Assembly: GCA_018222865.1 (NCBI GenBank)
Contig: JAAEZM010000013.1
Span: 1 to 64,000, forward strand
Origin: Alphaproteobacteria bacterium
GTDB lineage: Bacteria; Pseudomonadota; Alphaproteobacteria; Caulobacterales; Maricaulaceae
Reading direction: 5' to 3'
DNA length: 64,000 nucleotides
Part shown: positions 8,627 to 17,681 of the stretch, in pieces
Layout of the letters: the number at the start of each line of letters is the position of its first letter
Position numbering within the stretch: the stretch's first letter is position 1
The notes under the pieces: model-generated
What the model saw: only the letters and a program-made list of their open reading frames with translations
What the model was told of the DNA's origin: nothing
The model's database searches: none
Translations under genes and position numbers: made by a program

Positions 8627-11488
8627 ATGCTCTCCATCGCCCGCAAACTCTTCGGCACCGAGAATGACCGCAAACTGCGCCGCATGCGCCCGCTGGTCGA
8701 GAAGATCAATGCGCTAGAGCCCGATTTCGAAACGCTCTCAGACGAAGCGCTGGCCGGCAAGACGGTCGAGTTCCGCGAACGTCTGGAAAAGGGCGAGAAG
8801 CTGGACGCGCTTCTGCCCGAGGCTTTCGCCGCGGTCCGCGAAGCAGCCAAGCGCGCCCTCGGCCTTCGCCCCTATGATGTCCAGCTTATGGGCGGCATGG
8901 TGCTGAATGACGGCTCCATCGCTGAAATGAAAACCGGTGAGGGTAAAACGCTTGTCGCCACCCTGCCCTCCTATCTCAACGCTCTGCCCGGCAAGGGCGT
9001 CCACGTGGTCACGGTCAATGATTACCTGGCCAAGCGTGACGCGGAATGGATGGGCAAAGTTTTCGCGAAGCTTGGCATGACGACCGGTGTTGTGGCCCCC
9101 GGCATACCGGATCCGGATCGCCGCGCGGCCTATGCCTGTGACGTCACCTATGCCACCAATAACGAGCTCGGCTTCGATTATCTGCGCGATAATATGAAGT
9201 ACACGACGGACGAAATGGTTCAGCGCGGTCACGCCTATGCCATCGTCGACGAGGTCGACTCCATCCTGATCGATGAAGCGCGCACGCCATTGATCATTTC
9301 CGGTCAAACGGAAGACAAGACCGAATTCTACAAGACGATTGATGCCCTCATCCCGCTGATGGATGAGGAGTGCTATGAAGTCGATGAAAAGGCGCGCTCC
9401 ATCCTCCTGACCGAGGAAGGCAATGAGGAAATCGAGCGCATCCTCAAGGAACGCGAGCTGATTGATCCGGAACTGGATCTGTATGACGTCGACAACATCG
9501 CCACGGTCCACCATGTGAACCAGGCGCTGAAAGCGCATAAAATCTTCCAGCGCGACAAGGATTACATCGTCAAGGAAGACCAGGTCGTCCTGATTGACGA
9601 ATTCACCGGCCGCATGATGCCGGGCCGCCGCCTGTCCGATGGACTCCACCAGGCCCTCGAAGCGAAGGAAGGCACGGCGATCCAGCCGGAGAACCAGACC
9701 CTCGCCTCGGTCACCTTCCAGAACTATTTCCGCCTCTATGGCAAGCTGTCGGGTATGACCGGTACGGCTGCGACGGAAGCGGAAGAATTCATGTCGATCT
9801 ACAAGCTCGGCGTGGTCGAAATCCCGACCAATAAGCCGATTGCTCGTATCGATAATGAGGATGAAGTTTACCGGACATTCGACGAGAAATATGCGGCTAT
9901 CATCGACGATATTGTCGATTGCCAGGAGCGCGGACAGCCCGTTCTCGTGGGGACCGCCTCGATCGAGAAGTCGGAAATTCTCTCCAAGCTCTTGAGCGAC
10001 AAGAACACGTTCAAGAAAGCCCTGGGTCACCTTTATCCCAAGGATGAAGCAGAGCGCGAAGAGAAGTTTGAAAAAGGCGGCCGCCCGGAGGCCCGTCTCC
10101 TGCCGGAGATGATCAAGCTCTTCCCGATTGAGCACCAGGTTCTCAACGCGCGTTATCACGAAGAAGAAGCGGGCATTGTTGCACAGGCCGGTATTCCCGG
10201 TGCGGTGACGATCGCCACGAATATGGCTGGCCGCGGGACCGATATCCAGCTCGGCGGCAATGTCGATATGCTTCTCGGTGATTGGGTCGAGGCTCAAAAG
10301 GCCGCAGGCAAAGAACCGACCGAGGCAGAGACGGCTGAACGCCGCGAAGCCGTGGCCGGCGAAGTGGCTGCCCGCAAGCAGCAAGCACTGGATGCCGGTG
10401 GTCTCTACGTTCTGGCGACTGAGCGCCATGAGAGCCGCCGCATCGATAATCAGCTGCGCGGCCGTACAGGTCGTCAAGGCGATCCGGGTCGGTCGAAATT
10501 CTTCATCTCCGTACAAGATGACCTCTTGCGCATTTTCGCGCCGGAACGTCTGGACGGCATCATGAAGACACTGGGGATGAAGGAAGGCGAAGCCATCCAG
10601 CACCCATGGATGTCAAAAGCGCTGGAGACCTCTCAGAAAAAGGTCGAGCAGCGAAACTTCGACATTCGTAAGAACGTCCTCAAATACGATGATGTGATGA
10701 ATGATCAGCGTAAGGCGATCTTCGAACAGCGCATCGATTTCATGACCTCAGATGATGTCGCCGACGTCATCAAGGATATGCGTCAGAACACGATCGAGGA
10801 TATGGTCGAAACCCATATTCCGCCAAAAGCCTATGCCGATCAGTGGGATGCAGAGGGGCTGCAAAAGGAAGTCAAGGAAACCTTCAATCTCGATCTGCCT
10901 GTCGTGGACTGGGCTGCCGAGGAAGGTATCGCCGATGAAGAGATCCGCGAGCGCCTGCTCAGCGAAGCTGACAAGGCTTATGCCGAGAAGGCCGCAAATG
11001 CGGGTCCGGATCTGATGCGCCGGATCGAGAAATCCATCCTGCTTCAGGCGATTGATGTGAACTGGCGTGAGCATCTTCAAAACCTCGACGCCATGCGCTC
11101 CATGATCGGGCTTCGCTCCTATGCCCAGCGAAACCCGCTCAACGAGTTCAAGACCGAGGCCTTCACAGCCTTTGAACGCATGATGGATAATCTGCGTTCG
11201 GAAGTGACGCGCCAGCTGATGCTCATCCGCTTCGAACGCGCTCCGGAAATGCCCAAAGCACCGGAAGGCATGAAGGAAACCCATATCGACCCGCGGACTG
11301 GCAGCAATGAAATGGATGCTCCGTCGGCGCCGCCCGCCGCGCCGCGTGTCGCTCCAACCCTGCGCCGAACGAATGCGCCGCTCGACCCGACCAAGCCGGA
11401 AACCTGGGGCCGTGTGCAGCGCAATGCCCTGTGCCCGTGCGGATCTGGCAAGAAGTACAAGCACTGCCACGGCGCTCTGAAGGCCTAA
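8627..11488 (+). CDS. secA: SecA, preprotein translocase ATPase
   Basis: ATP-driven motor that pushes unfolded preproteins through SecYEG. Visible parts: Walker A with GEGKT at about 104-108, Walker [19 protein letters not shown] (about 207-224), helicase motif [23 protein letters not shown] with [20 protein letters not shown], and a C-terminal SEC-C zinc motif [13 protein letters not shown] that binds SecB and phospholipid. 953 residues is full length. No clear Shine-Dalgarno precedes the ATG. The GNAT gene begins 4 bases after its stop. Confidence 0.97.
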   Translation: MLSIARKLFGTENDRKLRRMRPLVEKINALEPDFETLSDEALAGKTVEFRERLEKGEKLDALLPEAFAAVREAAKRALGLRPYDVQLMGGMVLNDGSIAEMKTGEGKTLVATLPSYLNALPGKGVHVVTVNDYLAKRDAEWMGKVFAKLGMTTGVVAPGIPDPDRRAAYACDVTYATNNELGFDYLRDNMKYTTDEMVQRGHAYAIVDEVDSILIDEARTPLIISGQTEDKTEFYKTIDALIPLMDEECYEVDEKARSILLTEEGNEEIERILKERELIDPELDLYDVDNIATVHHVNQALKAHKIFQRDKDYIVKEDQVVLIDEFTGRMMPGRRLSDGLHQALEAKEGTAIQPENQTLASVTFQNYFRLYGKLSGMTGTAATEAEEFMSIYKLGVVEIPTNKPIARIDNEDEVYRTFDEKYAAIIDDIVDCQERGQPVLVGTASIEKSEILSKLLSDKNTFKKALGHLYPKDEAEREEKFEKGGRPEARLLPEMIKLFPIEHQVLNARYHEEEAGIVAQAGIPGAVTIATNMAGRGTDIQLGGNVDMLLGDWVEAQKAAGKEPTEAETAERREAVAGEVAARKQQALDAGGLYVLATERHESRRIDNQLRGRTGRQGDPGRSKFFISVQDDLLRIFAPERLDGIMKTLGMKEGEAIQHPWMSKALETSQKKVEQRNFDIRKNVLKYDDVMNDQRKAIFEQRIDFMTSDDVADVIKDMRQNTIEDMVETHIPPKAYADQWDAEGLQKEVKETFNLDLPVVDWAAEEGIADEEIRERLLSEADKAYAEKAANAGPDLMRRIEKSILLQAIDVNWREHLQNLDAMRSMIGLRSYAQRNPLNEFKTEAFTAFERMMDNLRSEVTRQLMLIRFERAPEMPKAPEGMKETHIDPRTGSNEMDAPSAPPAAPRVAPTLRRTNAPLDPTKPETWGRVQRNALCPCGSGKKYKHCHGALKA

Positions 11489-11492
11489 GGTT

Positions 11493-11954
11493 ATGAGCGA
11501 GGTTCAGCTTCGCCCTGCCCGGCTGGATGAAGCCGACAGCCTGTCAGAGCTCTGTGCCCGCTCAAAAGCGGTCTGGGGGTATGACGAGGCCTTCATGAAG
11601 GCCGTCACACCTCATTTGAGGGTGCGGGAAGAGGCTATCCGCGCCGGGTTTGCCACTGTGGCCGAGAGCGATCAGGGCGAAGTCCTGGGGGTTTGTCAGA
11701 TCGATCCAGGGTCAGAACATGGCACTTTGGATCTCTTGTTCATCTCCCCCACAGCGATCGGCCTGGGCGTCGGCAAATTGCTGTTCGAGCATGCAAAAGA
11801 CCTTCTGCGCGCCCGCGGCGAAACCGTGATGACGATCCTTTCCGATCCTTATGCCGAACAGGCCTATCTGCATATGGGCGCCAAGCGCGTTGCGATGCGG
11901 CCGTCAGATGTCTTCGAGGGGCGAGAGCTTCCCTGGCTGGAAGTTGAGCTTTGA
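11493..11954 (+). CDS. GNAT family N-acetyltransferase
   Basis: 153-residue acyl-CoA-dependent acetyltransferase of the GNAT fold. The acetyl-CoA pyrophosphate-binding segment is LLFISPTAIGLGVGKLLFEH (about 75-94, a Q/R-x-x-G-x-G/A variant reading I-G-L-G-V-G). Later SDPYAEQAYLHMGAKRV is the usual C-terminal beta-strand and helix. The substrate is unknown. Its start 4 bases after secA indicates co-transcription. A hairpin lies downstream between it and the convergent repeat-protein gene. Confidence 0.85.
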   Translation: MSEVQLRPARLDEADSLSELCARSKAVWGYDEAFMKAVTPHLRVREEAIRAGFATVAESDQGEVLGVCQIDPGSEHGTLDLLFISPTAIGLGVGKLLFEHAKDLLRARGETVMTILSDPYAEQAYLHMGAKRVAMRPSDVFEGRELPWLEVEL

Positions 11955-11963
11955 TCAACCCGC

Positions 11964-11997
11964 AAAAGAGTACGGCCGACCCTGAGGGGCCGGCCGT
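11964..11997 (-). terminator. Rho-independent terminator for the repeat-protein gene
   Basis: ACGGCCG at 11972-11978 pairs with CGGCCGT at 11991-11997, with an inner CCC-TGA-GGG hairpin. On the minus strand the stem is followed by CTCTTTT. It sits between convergent genes; the plus side lacks a T tract. Confidence 0.65.
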
Positions 11998-12025
11998 CTG
12001 CACTGAACCCGGATTAATCCGATGA

Positions 12026-12964
12026 TCAGAAGTCAGTGATGTCGCTGACCGAAACGGAGTTGCCAATGGCCGCTGCCGTCGCAGAGACATTGCCGGTGAT
12101 GTCGGTGATCGTCACATTGGCCTCAGCGCCGGTGAAGGCATTGTTCAGCTGTGTGGAGTTGATCTGGACATCCGCCGTGGCCGGCAGGGTGGATACACTC
12201 AGCGAGTTGGAGATTGCGGCGGTCGTCGAGGTGACATCGCCAACCACATCATCAACGCCGACATTTGAATAGGCGCGCGGGTCGATATTGGTGGTCTGGT
12301 AATTGTTCACATTCGCCCAGTCCGTTGCCTCAACTTCAAAAGACGCGGAATTGGCGATGGCCGCAGAGGTCAGCGAGACCTCGCCCGTGACATCATCAAT
12401 ATGACCGTTCAGCTCGGAAACCGCATCACCGCGGAAGAACTGACGGTTATTGAGGTTGAGGCCTTCACCCGCCGCTTCGACTGAAAGCGAGTTGCCAATC
12501 GCCGCTGCTGTGCCGCTGACATCGCCGACAACATCATCAACGCCCAGATTGAGATCAGCATTGAAATTGCCAATCGCGCGCTGGTAGTTGTTCAGGGAAC
12601 CATATTCGTCTGCATTGATCACAGCACTGGCTGAGTTGCCGATGGCTGCAGCCGTGGCAGAAACCTCACCGACAACATCATCAATATTGGCGTTCAGCTC
12701 GGCATCAGAACCGCGGCCCGTGTACTGGCTGTTATTGATCTGCAGGTCGCCGGCAATGTCAGCCGAGAACGAGTTGTTGATTGCAGCGGAGGTCAAGGAC
12801 ACATCGCCATTGATATTGTCGATCTCGGAATTGAGCTGAGCGCGCGCCTGCGCCCAATTGCCTTGAACATTATTGATGGTCTGACTTTGAGCACTGGCTG
12901 CCCCGGCGGTACCGATGATGGCCAATACGGAACAAGCTCCCATGCAAAGGGTCTTAATCGTCAT
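12026..12964 (-). CDS. Secreted protein of six ~48-residue repeats, candidate holdfast-attachment/fibre protein
   Basis: No named family recognised with certainty. The ATG at 12964 gives 312 residues with a signal peptide ending GAASA at residue 25. The mature chain is six tandem units of about 46-50 residues, each opening with an NN-x-Q type segment and closing with a version of DDVxGEVSxTAAAIxNSxS. Units 3 and 5 are more alike, as are 2 and 4. The chain is rich in Asn, Ala, Ser and Asp and has no Cys after the signal. It is divergent from hfaA-hfaB, whose Caulobacter versions work with HfaD, also a secreted, repeat-containing, polymer-forming protein. HfaA carries a similar ALGNSVNI segment. 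A role as fibre or adhesin exported with HfaB is inferred. Confidence 0.7.
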   Translation of the reverse strand: MTIKTLCMGACSVLAIIGTAGAASAQSQTINNVQGNWAQARAQLNSEIDNINGDVSLTSAAINNSFSADIAGDLQINNSQYTGRGSDAELNANIDDVVGEVSATAAAIGNSASAVINADEYGSLNNYQRAIGNFNADLNLGVDDVVGDVSGTAAAIGNSLSVEAAGEGLNLNNRQFFRGDAVSELNGHIDDVTGEVSLTSAAIANSASFEVEATDWANVNNYQTTNIDPRAYSNVGVDDVVGDVTSTTAAISNSLSVSTLPATADVQINSTQLNNAFTGAEANVTITDITGNVSATAAAIGNSVSVSDITDF

Positions 12965-13552
12965 CTTTTGTCTCCTTCCAACGATTAGGATCGCCGGTCG
13001 GATCCCCCTCCCGGCTCGCTGTAAAAGCCGCAAGCGAGACACCAGAGAGACGAGGCGCGAAGCGTTAAGGTTTACCGGGGGTAAATTTCTTCCATCGCAT
13101 TCAAAACAAATACGATTTTCTGCCCTAACGAAGCTGGTTCGTGAACAGGGTTAAAAGCTTCAAATTTTCACGTCAAAATTAACCGTTTTTTTGGCACAAG
13201 CGGCGGCTCGAATTCCCGCTCTGGCACGGCTTATAGTTGCCAGAATCTTAATATGCGCGCCATGCCAAACCCGGGCGTATCAGGAATTTCTCTTTTCAAT
13301 TCAAAGGGGAAATAATTTTATGCGCTTCGCGGCGAGGGAGACAATTTAATTAGAATTTTAGTCAAATCAGAATCGTGGGGCGCGAAGATTTACTGAAAAC
13401 TAACCTTAACAACACCTTGTAATACGGCATAACCCCCTGTTTTTATTAAAATTGAAAATATTGCGCTGAAATTGGCACGGCGCATGGCCTCCGCGTTGCA
13501 ATTCCCTTTTTCGAAAACCGCGAAATCGCCATCAGGCGAGAGGGAGCGCAGC
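12965..13552. promoter_or_regulatory. AT-rich divergent control region between the repeat protein and hfaA
   Basis: About 590 bases without a credible gene, much more AT-rich than its surroundings. It must hold promoters for both directions. Two sites approach the CtrA consensus TTAA-N7-TTAA: 13346-13360 (TTAA, seven bases, TTTA) and 13406-13420 (TTAA, seven bases, TTGT). Neither is perfect, so they are only candidates. AGGGAG lies just before the hfaA start. Confidence 0.45.
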
Positions 13553-13990
13553 ATGGAGCGCGAGATGAAATTTGGACCTTATATAATAGGCAGCTGTGCC
13601 GTTCTTGTTTTGACGACACCGGCACTCAGCCAGAGCGCACCGCAATCAGGCCTGCCGCAAACCCAACCCTATGGCCAAGCGCCGGGCGCGCACGCGCAGC
13701 CCTATGAGCGCCCCGAACGAGACGCCAACGGGAACCGGATCATTATCAATGGACAGCAAGTCGGCGCCGCGCAGACCAATCCTGCGCGTCATGGCGGGTC
13801 GCTGGCCACACGGAGCAATACGACCCTGCCCTCAGGCGGCACTCTGGGTCCACGTGGGGTAACAGCGGTCGCACTGGGCAATAGTGTGAACATCGCGAAC
13901 ACTTACGGCAGTACGATCATAATCAACCAGACCAATAATGCGGACCAGACGGTGAATGTGAACGGTGCGCCGGAAGACGGGGGCAATTGA
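13553..13990 (+). CDS. hfaA: HfaA-like holdfast attachment protein
   Basis: Small secreted protein (145 residues). A signal peptide ends near PALSQ (about residue 26), a Pro/Gln-rich linker follows, and then RDANGNRIIINGQQ. That phrase and the later GVTAVALGNSVNIAN and GSTIIINQTNNADQTVNVNG match my memory of Caulobacter HfaA, a curlin-like protein forming stable multimers that anchor the holdfast. ATG 13553 is preceded by AGGGAG; ATG 13565, twelve bases on, also has GGAG upstream. The hfaB start follows the hfaA stop by one base, so the two are translationally coupled. Confidence 0.78.
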   Translation: MEREMKFGPYIIGSCAVLVLTTPALSQSAPQSGLPQTQPYGQAPGAHAQPYERPERDANGNRIIINGQQVGAAQTNPARHGGSLATRSNTTLPSGGTLGPRGVTAVALGNSVNIANTYGSTIIINQTNNADQTVNVNGAPEDGGN

Positions 13991-13991
13991 G

Positions 13992-15227
13992 ATGCGCCAG
14001 CTGGCTCTCCCCCTCCTCGCCGCACTTGGCTTGACCGCCTGTGCCAGCACGTCCGACCCGAATGAAGTGGTGGAGCATGTGGCCCCGCTTTCTGGAAGCC
14101 CGGTCGTTGAATCGCGAAGTGATTATACCGGAGCACTCCAGTGCCTCGCCGATCATGCCGGACGCCAGCCCTATGCTGCGCCGCGGGTGGCCGTCGGGCA
14201 TATCTCTGACCTCACAGGTGCAGAAGATTACCTCTCCGGTCGTCGTCTGACCCAGGGAGCGACGCTGATGGCCATCACCGCCGCCTCGCAATCAGGCATG
14301 CGGCTGGTGGAGCGCTTCGATATGGGCGTGGTTCAGGTAGAGCTGGACTATGCTCAAAATGGCCTGTTGCGGGACGCACCTGATGTCTTGCGCACGGTGC
14401 AGCGCGGCCAGATGGAAGGGGCAGACCTCTATCTCGTCGGCGGCATTACCGAGTTCAACCCGAATATCCGCTCCAGCGGAACCAATGCCTTCGCCAATAC
14501 CACCGGGGAGACGGGCGGCGCGCTGGCCTTTGGCGGCTCGGAATACATTGTCGATGTCGGGATTGATCTGCGTCTGATTGATGTCCGATCGACCGAAGTG
14601 CTCGCCGTGCGCTCCTTGCGCAAACAGATCCGGGGCCGCGAAGTCGAGGCGGGTATCTATGCCTTCCTGGACGGCACCGTGCTCGATATTGGCGGCGGTG
14701 AACGCGCGCTGGAGCCGGTTCAGACCGCCGTGCGCTCCATGATCGACCGGGCCGTCTTTGAGTTTATGGCCATGCTGTATGATCTGGAATCAGGCTCTTG
14801 CATTGATGGTCGCCCGGCTCAGCCGCGTCAGCAGGCTGCGAGCGCTCCGGCTAGCGCAAGCGCCCAACTGGCCCAGACCCCGCCCCCTGCCAGCTCTGCT
14901 CCGGTTGAAACCCTGCCGCAACCGGCTTTGCCGGAGGCACAATTACCGCCGCCCTCAGGTTATGCGCTTCACCTGGCGTCCCAGCGCACGGTCTGGCACG
15001 TCAATCGTGACTGGCAGGAGCTTCGCGCGGCTTATGCCGATATTCTAGCGGGGCGTGATGGTCGCATCAGCCGGGTTCAACGCTCGGATGAGGGCGTGGT
15101 CTTTCGGCTCCTGGCGGGCAGCTGGCGCACGGAAACCGAAGCCAGCCGGGCCTGTCAGGAAATCCGCCGCCGCGGCGGACAATGCCAGATAACCGCCTTT
15201 GAAGGCATGCCGGTCATGCGATCTTGA
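13992..15227 (+). CDS. hfaB: HfaB-like CsgG-family lipoprotein with a C-terminal SPOR-like domain
   Basis: Outer-membrane lipoprotein with lipobox LTAC and C17 lipidated. The middle of the chain carries the CsgG-type features: RVAVGHISDLTGAEDY near the N-terminus, GADLYLVGGITEFNPN, and GSEYIVDVGIDLRLIDVRST. CsgG forms the curli export channel and HfaB is its holdfast counterpart, needed to export and stabilise HfaA and HfaD. After a Pro/Ala/Gln-rich linker (about 285-320) the last 85 residues look like a SPOR domain: YALHLASQRTVW, VFRLLAGSWRTETEASRACQ and a final RRGGQCQI. SPOR domains bind denuded peptidoglycan, so polar or septal targeting is possible. accA converges from the other side. 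Confidence 0.8.
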   Translation: MRQLALPLLAALGLTACASTSDPNEVVEHVAPLSGSPVVESRSDYTGALQCLADHAGRQPYAAPRVAVGHISDLTGAEDYLSGRRLTQGATLMAITAASQSGMRLVERFDMGVVQVELDYAQNGLLRDAPDVLRTVQRGQMEGADLYLVGGITEFNPNIRSSGTNAFANTTGETGGALAFGGSEYIVDVGIDLRLIDVRSTEVLAVRSLRKQIRGREVEAGIYAFLDGTVLDIGGGERALEPVQTAVRSMIDRAVFEFMAMLYDLESGSCIDGRPAQPRQQAASAPASASAQLAQTPPPASSAPVETLPQPALPEAQLPPPSGYALHLASQRTVWHVNRDWQELRAAYADILAGRDGRISRVQRSDEGVVFRLLAGSWRTETEASRACQEIRRRGGQCQITAFEGMPVMRS

Positions 15228-15247
15228 TCTCGGAGAGAGGTGCAGGC

Positions 15248-16231
15248 CTAGCTGGCCTCGCTCTCCATACGCCCAATCGCCAAGAAGCGTTCGCGACGCT
15301 TCAGGCGCAACGCCTTGCTGTCCAGACCATCAAGATGGCTGAGCTGACGTTCGACGGCGTCGCCGACCGCGCGCATGCTTTCCTCGCGATGGCGGTGCGC
15401 TCCGCCGATCGGCTCGGGAATGATCTGATCGATGATCTTCAGCTCGAGCAGATCCGGCGCCGTCACTTTCATTGCCACAGCTGCATCCTTCGCCCGTGTC
15501 GAGTCCTTCCAGAGAATGGAGGCACAGCCTTCCGGCGAAATCACTGAATAGATGGAATGTTCCAGCATCAACACCGCATTGGCGCTGGCCAGTGCAACGG
15601 CACCGCCGGATCCGCCTTCTCCGGTAATCACAGAGATGAGCGGTGTGCCCAGTGACAGACAGCGCTCGGTGGAGCGGGCAATCGCTTCTGCCTGGCCGCG
15701 TTCCTCCGCGCCAAGGCCAGGATATGCCCCTGCCGTATCGACAAAGGTCAGGACCGGCAGGTCAAACTTTTCCGCCAGATCCATAAGGCGGATCGCCTTG
15801 CGATAACCTTCCGGACGCGCCATGCCGAAATTATGCTTCAGTCGGCTTTCCGTGTCGTGGCCCTTCTCATGGCCCATCACAACAACCGGACGACCACGAA
15901 AACGCCCCAGACCGCCAACAATCGCATTGTCCTCGGCAAAACGGCGATCGCCGGAAAGCTCCTCGAAATCCTCGATCAATGCCGCGCGATAATCGCGGAA
16001 ATGCGGGCGATCGGGATGCCGGGCCACCTGCGTCTTGCGCCAGGGATCGAGCTTGGAATAGAGCGCTGCAAGCTGTTCCGAGGCCTTCTGGCGCAGCTTT
16101 GCTGTCTCTTCCGCCGTGTCGGGTGCATCATCCCCCGATCCAGATGACAGCGATTCCAATTCTTCGATTTTGGCTTCCAGCTCGGCGAGCGGACGTTCGA
16201 AATCAAGATAGGTACGAGTCGGATCAGACAT
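15248..16231 (-). CDS. accA: AccA, acetyl-CoA carboxylase carboxyltransferase subunit alpha
   Basis: Transfers carboxyl from carboxybiotin to acetyl-CoA together with AccD, the committed step of fatty acid synthesis. The N-terminus [18 protein letters not shown], the oxyanion-hole region [17 protein letters not shown] and [15 protein letters not shown] are diagnostic. 327 residues is standard. It stands alone on the minus strand and is convergent with hfaB across 20 bases. In several alphaproteobacteria I recall xerD nearby; here a cassette of about 3.3 kb separates them. Confidence 0.96.
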   Translation of the reverse strand: MSDPTRTYLDFERPLAELEAKIEELESLSSGSGDDAPDTAEETAKLRQKASEQLAALYSKLDPWRKTQVARHPDRPHFRDYRAALIEDFEELSGDRRFAEDNAIVGGLGRFRGRPVVVMGHEKGHDTESRLKHNFGMARPEGYRKAIRLMDLAEKFDLPVLTFVDTAGAYPGLGAEERGQAEAIARSTERCLSLGTPLISVITGEGGSGGAVALASANAVLMLEHSIYSVISPEGCASILWKDSTRAKDAAVAMKVTAPDLLELKIIDQIIPEPIGGAHRHREESMRAVGDAVERQLSHLDGLDSKALRLKRRERFLAIGRMESEAS

Positions 16232-16703
16232 TTAGACGCCTTGCCCAGAACACTAAAAGAAAGGCCGCAACCTAACCAGAGCTGCGAAGCGTCACAAGAG
16301 CGCGATACGGTTGGGCTGCAGGCGAGGCCGGACCTGGCCGAAAAGAATTTCTCATAATTCTGCGCTTCAATCGACTACTACGACGACGATTATGTGCCTG
16401 GGGACAGCCCGGCAGCCCTGCGACCTGAAAGGTAATATTTTTCCAGCGGATAAGGGGCGGCCGGGGCAATGATGCGCGTGGATAAAGGGGCGAAGGCGGC
16501 TGTCATGCGGGCCGGTCACCCCCTTCACCCCCTGACCCCATTACGCGCGAGCGGTGGTCAAAGCGCGGTTTCACCATGTCAAAGAACCCGGTGAGCATAC
16601 GCGCATGAACCGGAAGGCGGATAAGATGAGGCGGACACCGTCCGCTCTCACCTCGCTTCCTCGCCGCTGAAGGGCTGGCGCGCGCCCTTCGCCCCTATTG
16701 CTG
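16232..16703. other. Intergenic stretch without a recognisable gene
   Basis: About 470 bases between accA and the small membrane protein. I see only short frames with no family resemblance and no supporting ribosome-binding sites, and no tRNA or clear hairpin terminator. It must contain the accA promoter (minus strand) and may hold the end of the three-gene pirin operon transcript. Remnants of an insertion junction are possible but not demonstrable by eye. Confidence 0.4.
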
Positions 16704-16940
16704 CTATGAATCAATCCAGCCTTTGAAACCCCGGATCAGCACTGGCATAATCACATAGGTCATCAAGATGACGATGAGTGCGACGCCCAGTAGTGTTCCA
16801 AGAATACGCTGTTCAGGAAGGAAATGGGCCAGCGCTTCGGGTATTACGTAGACCGGCACCAACAGCCCCAGAAAGGTAAGCACGGCCATCTTGTGACGCT
16901 GAAAGTGTCGATGGGTGTTTGAGGGTCGGAACATATCCAT
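16704..16940 (-). CDS. Small two-helix membrane protein
   Basis: 78 residues with two predicted membrane helices: LTFLGLLVPVYVIPEALAHF (about 21-40) and GTLLGVALIVILMTYVIM (about 48-65), followed by PVLIRGFKGWI. The second helix and tail recall the M-x-Y-x-x-M-P-x-L-x-R-x-F-x-x-W-L ending of small membrane segments attached to some antibiotic-biosynthesis-monooxygenase proteins; this is only a resemblance. It lies 44 bases after the isochorismatase-family gene, probably the last gene of that operon. Confidence 0.65.
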   Translation of the reverse strand: MDMFRPSNTHRHFQRHKMAVLTFLGLLVPVYVIPEALAHFLPEQRILGTLLGVALIVILMTYVIMPVLIRGFKGWIDS

Positions 16941-16984
16941 CTCCTGATTGGCGTCGCCTTGAAACGACCGGGCGCGCGGATGCG

Positions 16985-17626
16985 TTAAACGGCGAGTGGC
17001 TCTTTTCCAACGGCTGCGCTGGCGCGCACCTGCCCCACAAGCACAGACCAGTCCATATCCAGCGCTTGGTAGACCTCGGCTGCTTTTGGCGAAGCGTTAT
17101 CGCCAAGGATTTCGACCATCAGGCTCGCCGCATCAGCAGCGACCACACCGCTTTGAAACAGGCGCATAAGACCTGTCTCCCGCTTGGTCATGTCAAATGT
17201 CCCGCTCGCATCAACAGCGACATAGGCTTCAAAGCCTTCACGCACCGCACGCATGGCCGGAAACGCTGCGCAGACTTCCAGCGAGACACCCGCAAAGATC
17301 AGCTTCTTTCGGCCCGTTGCCCGGATCGCAGCCTCGACGCGAGGGTCATCCCACGCATTGACCGTGGTGCGGTCGATGAAGTCCTGACCTGGCAGCGCTG
17401 CTTGCAGCTCAGGGAAGGCTGGCCCCCAAAGCGTTTCCGCCGAGGTTGTCGTGGTCACGATGGGCAGGCCGAGGGCCTTCGCGGCTCTCGCGAGGCCGAT
17501 GACATTGTGTTTGAGTTCGGCGATAGAGTAATCGCGAATTCCGGTCATCAGCCCGACCTGGTGGTCGACCAGAACAAGCGCGGCATTCTCCATGGTGAGC
17601 GGGCCCGGATTATAAACATTCATCAT
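16985..17626 (-). CDS. Isochorismatase-family cysteine hydrolase
   Basis: 213-residue alpha/beta hydrolase of the isochorismatase/nicotinamidase superfamily. The first catalytic aspartate is in ALVLVDHQVGLM and the nucleophile cysteine in FAGVSLEVC (about 121-129), with the GRKKLIF strand before it. The substrate is not identifiable; such proteins beside pirins are often annotated as generic hydrolases. AAGGAG precedes tandem ATGs at 17626 and 17623, which fixes the start and discards about 29 upstream in-frame residues. It follows pirin by 55 bases. Confidence 0.88.
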   Translation of the reverse strand: MMNVYNPGPLTMENAALVLVDHQVGLMTGIRDYSIAELKHNVIGLARAAKALGLPIVTTTTSAETLWGPAFPELQAALPGQDFIDRTTVNAWDDPRVEAAIRATGRKKLIFAGVSLEVCAAFPAMRAVREGFEAYVAVDASGTFDMTKRETGLMRLFQSGVVAADAASLMVEILGDNASPKAAEVYQALDMDWSVLVGQVRASAAVGKEPLAV

Positions 17627-17681
17627 TGCTTTCTCCTTAGTTTGAAGCGGTTGAAATTGCGGGTATCGAAAAGGGTCAGGT

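Noticed and set aside
8738-10603. 621-residue open frame opposite secA
   Set aside because: It lies fully within secA on the other strand, has no ribosome-binding site or family likeness, and follows from secA codon bias.
12026-12964. Regular DNA repeats resembling an array
   Set aside because: Units are about 140-150 bases, diverged, in frame and codon-shaped; there are no spacers or cas genes. They are protein repeats, not CRISPR.
13222-13490. TGGCAC at 13222 and 13473 as sigma-54 promoters
   Set aside because: The GC of the -12 element is not at the required spacing in either.
16272-16469. 65-residue minus-strand frame between accA and the small membrane protein
   Set aside because: No ribosome-binding site, biased composition and no family likeness.
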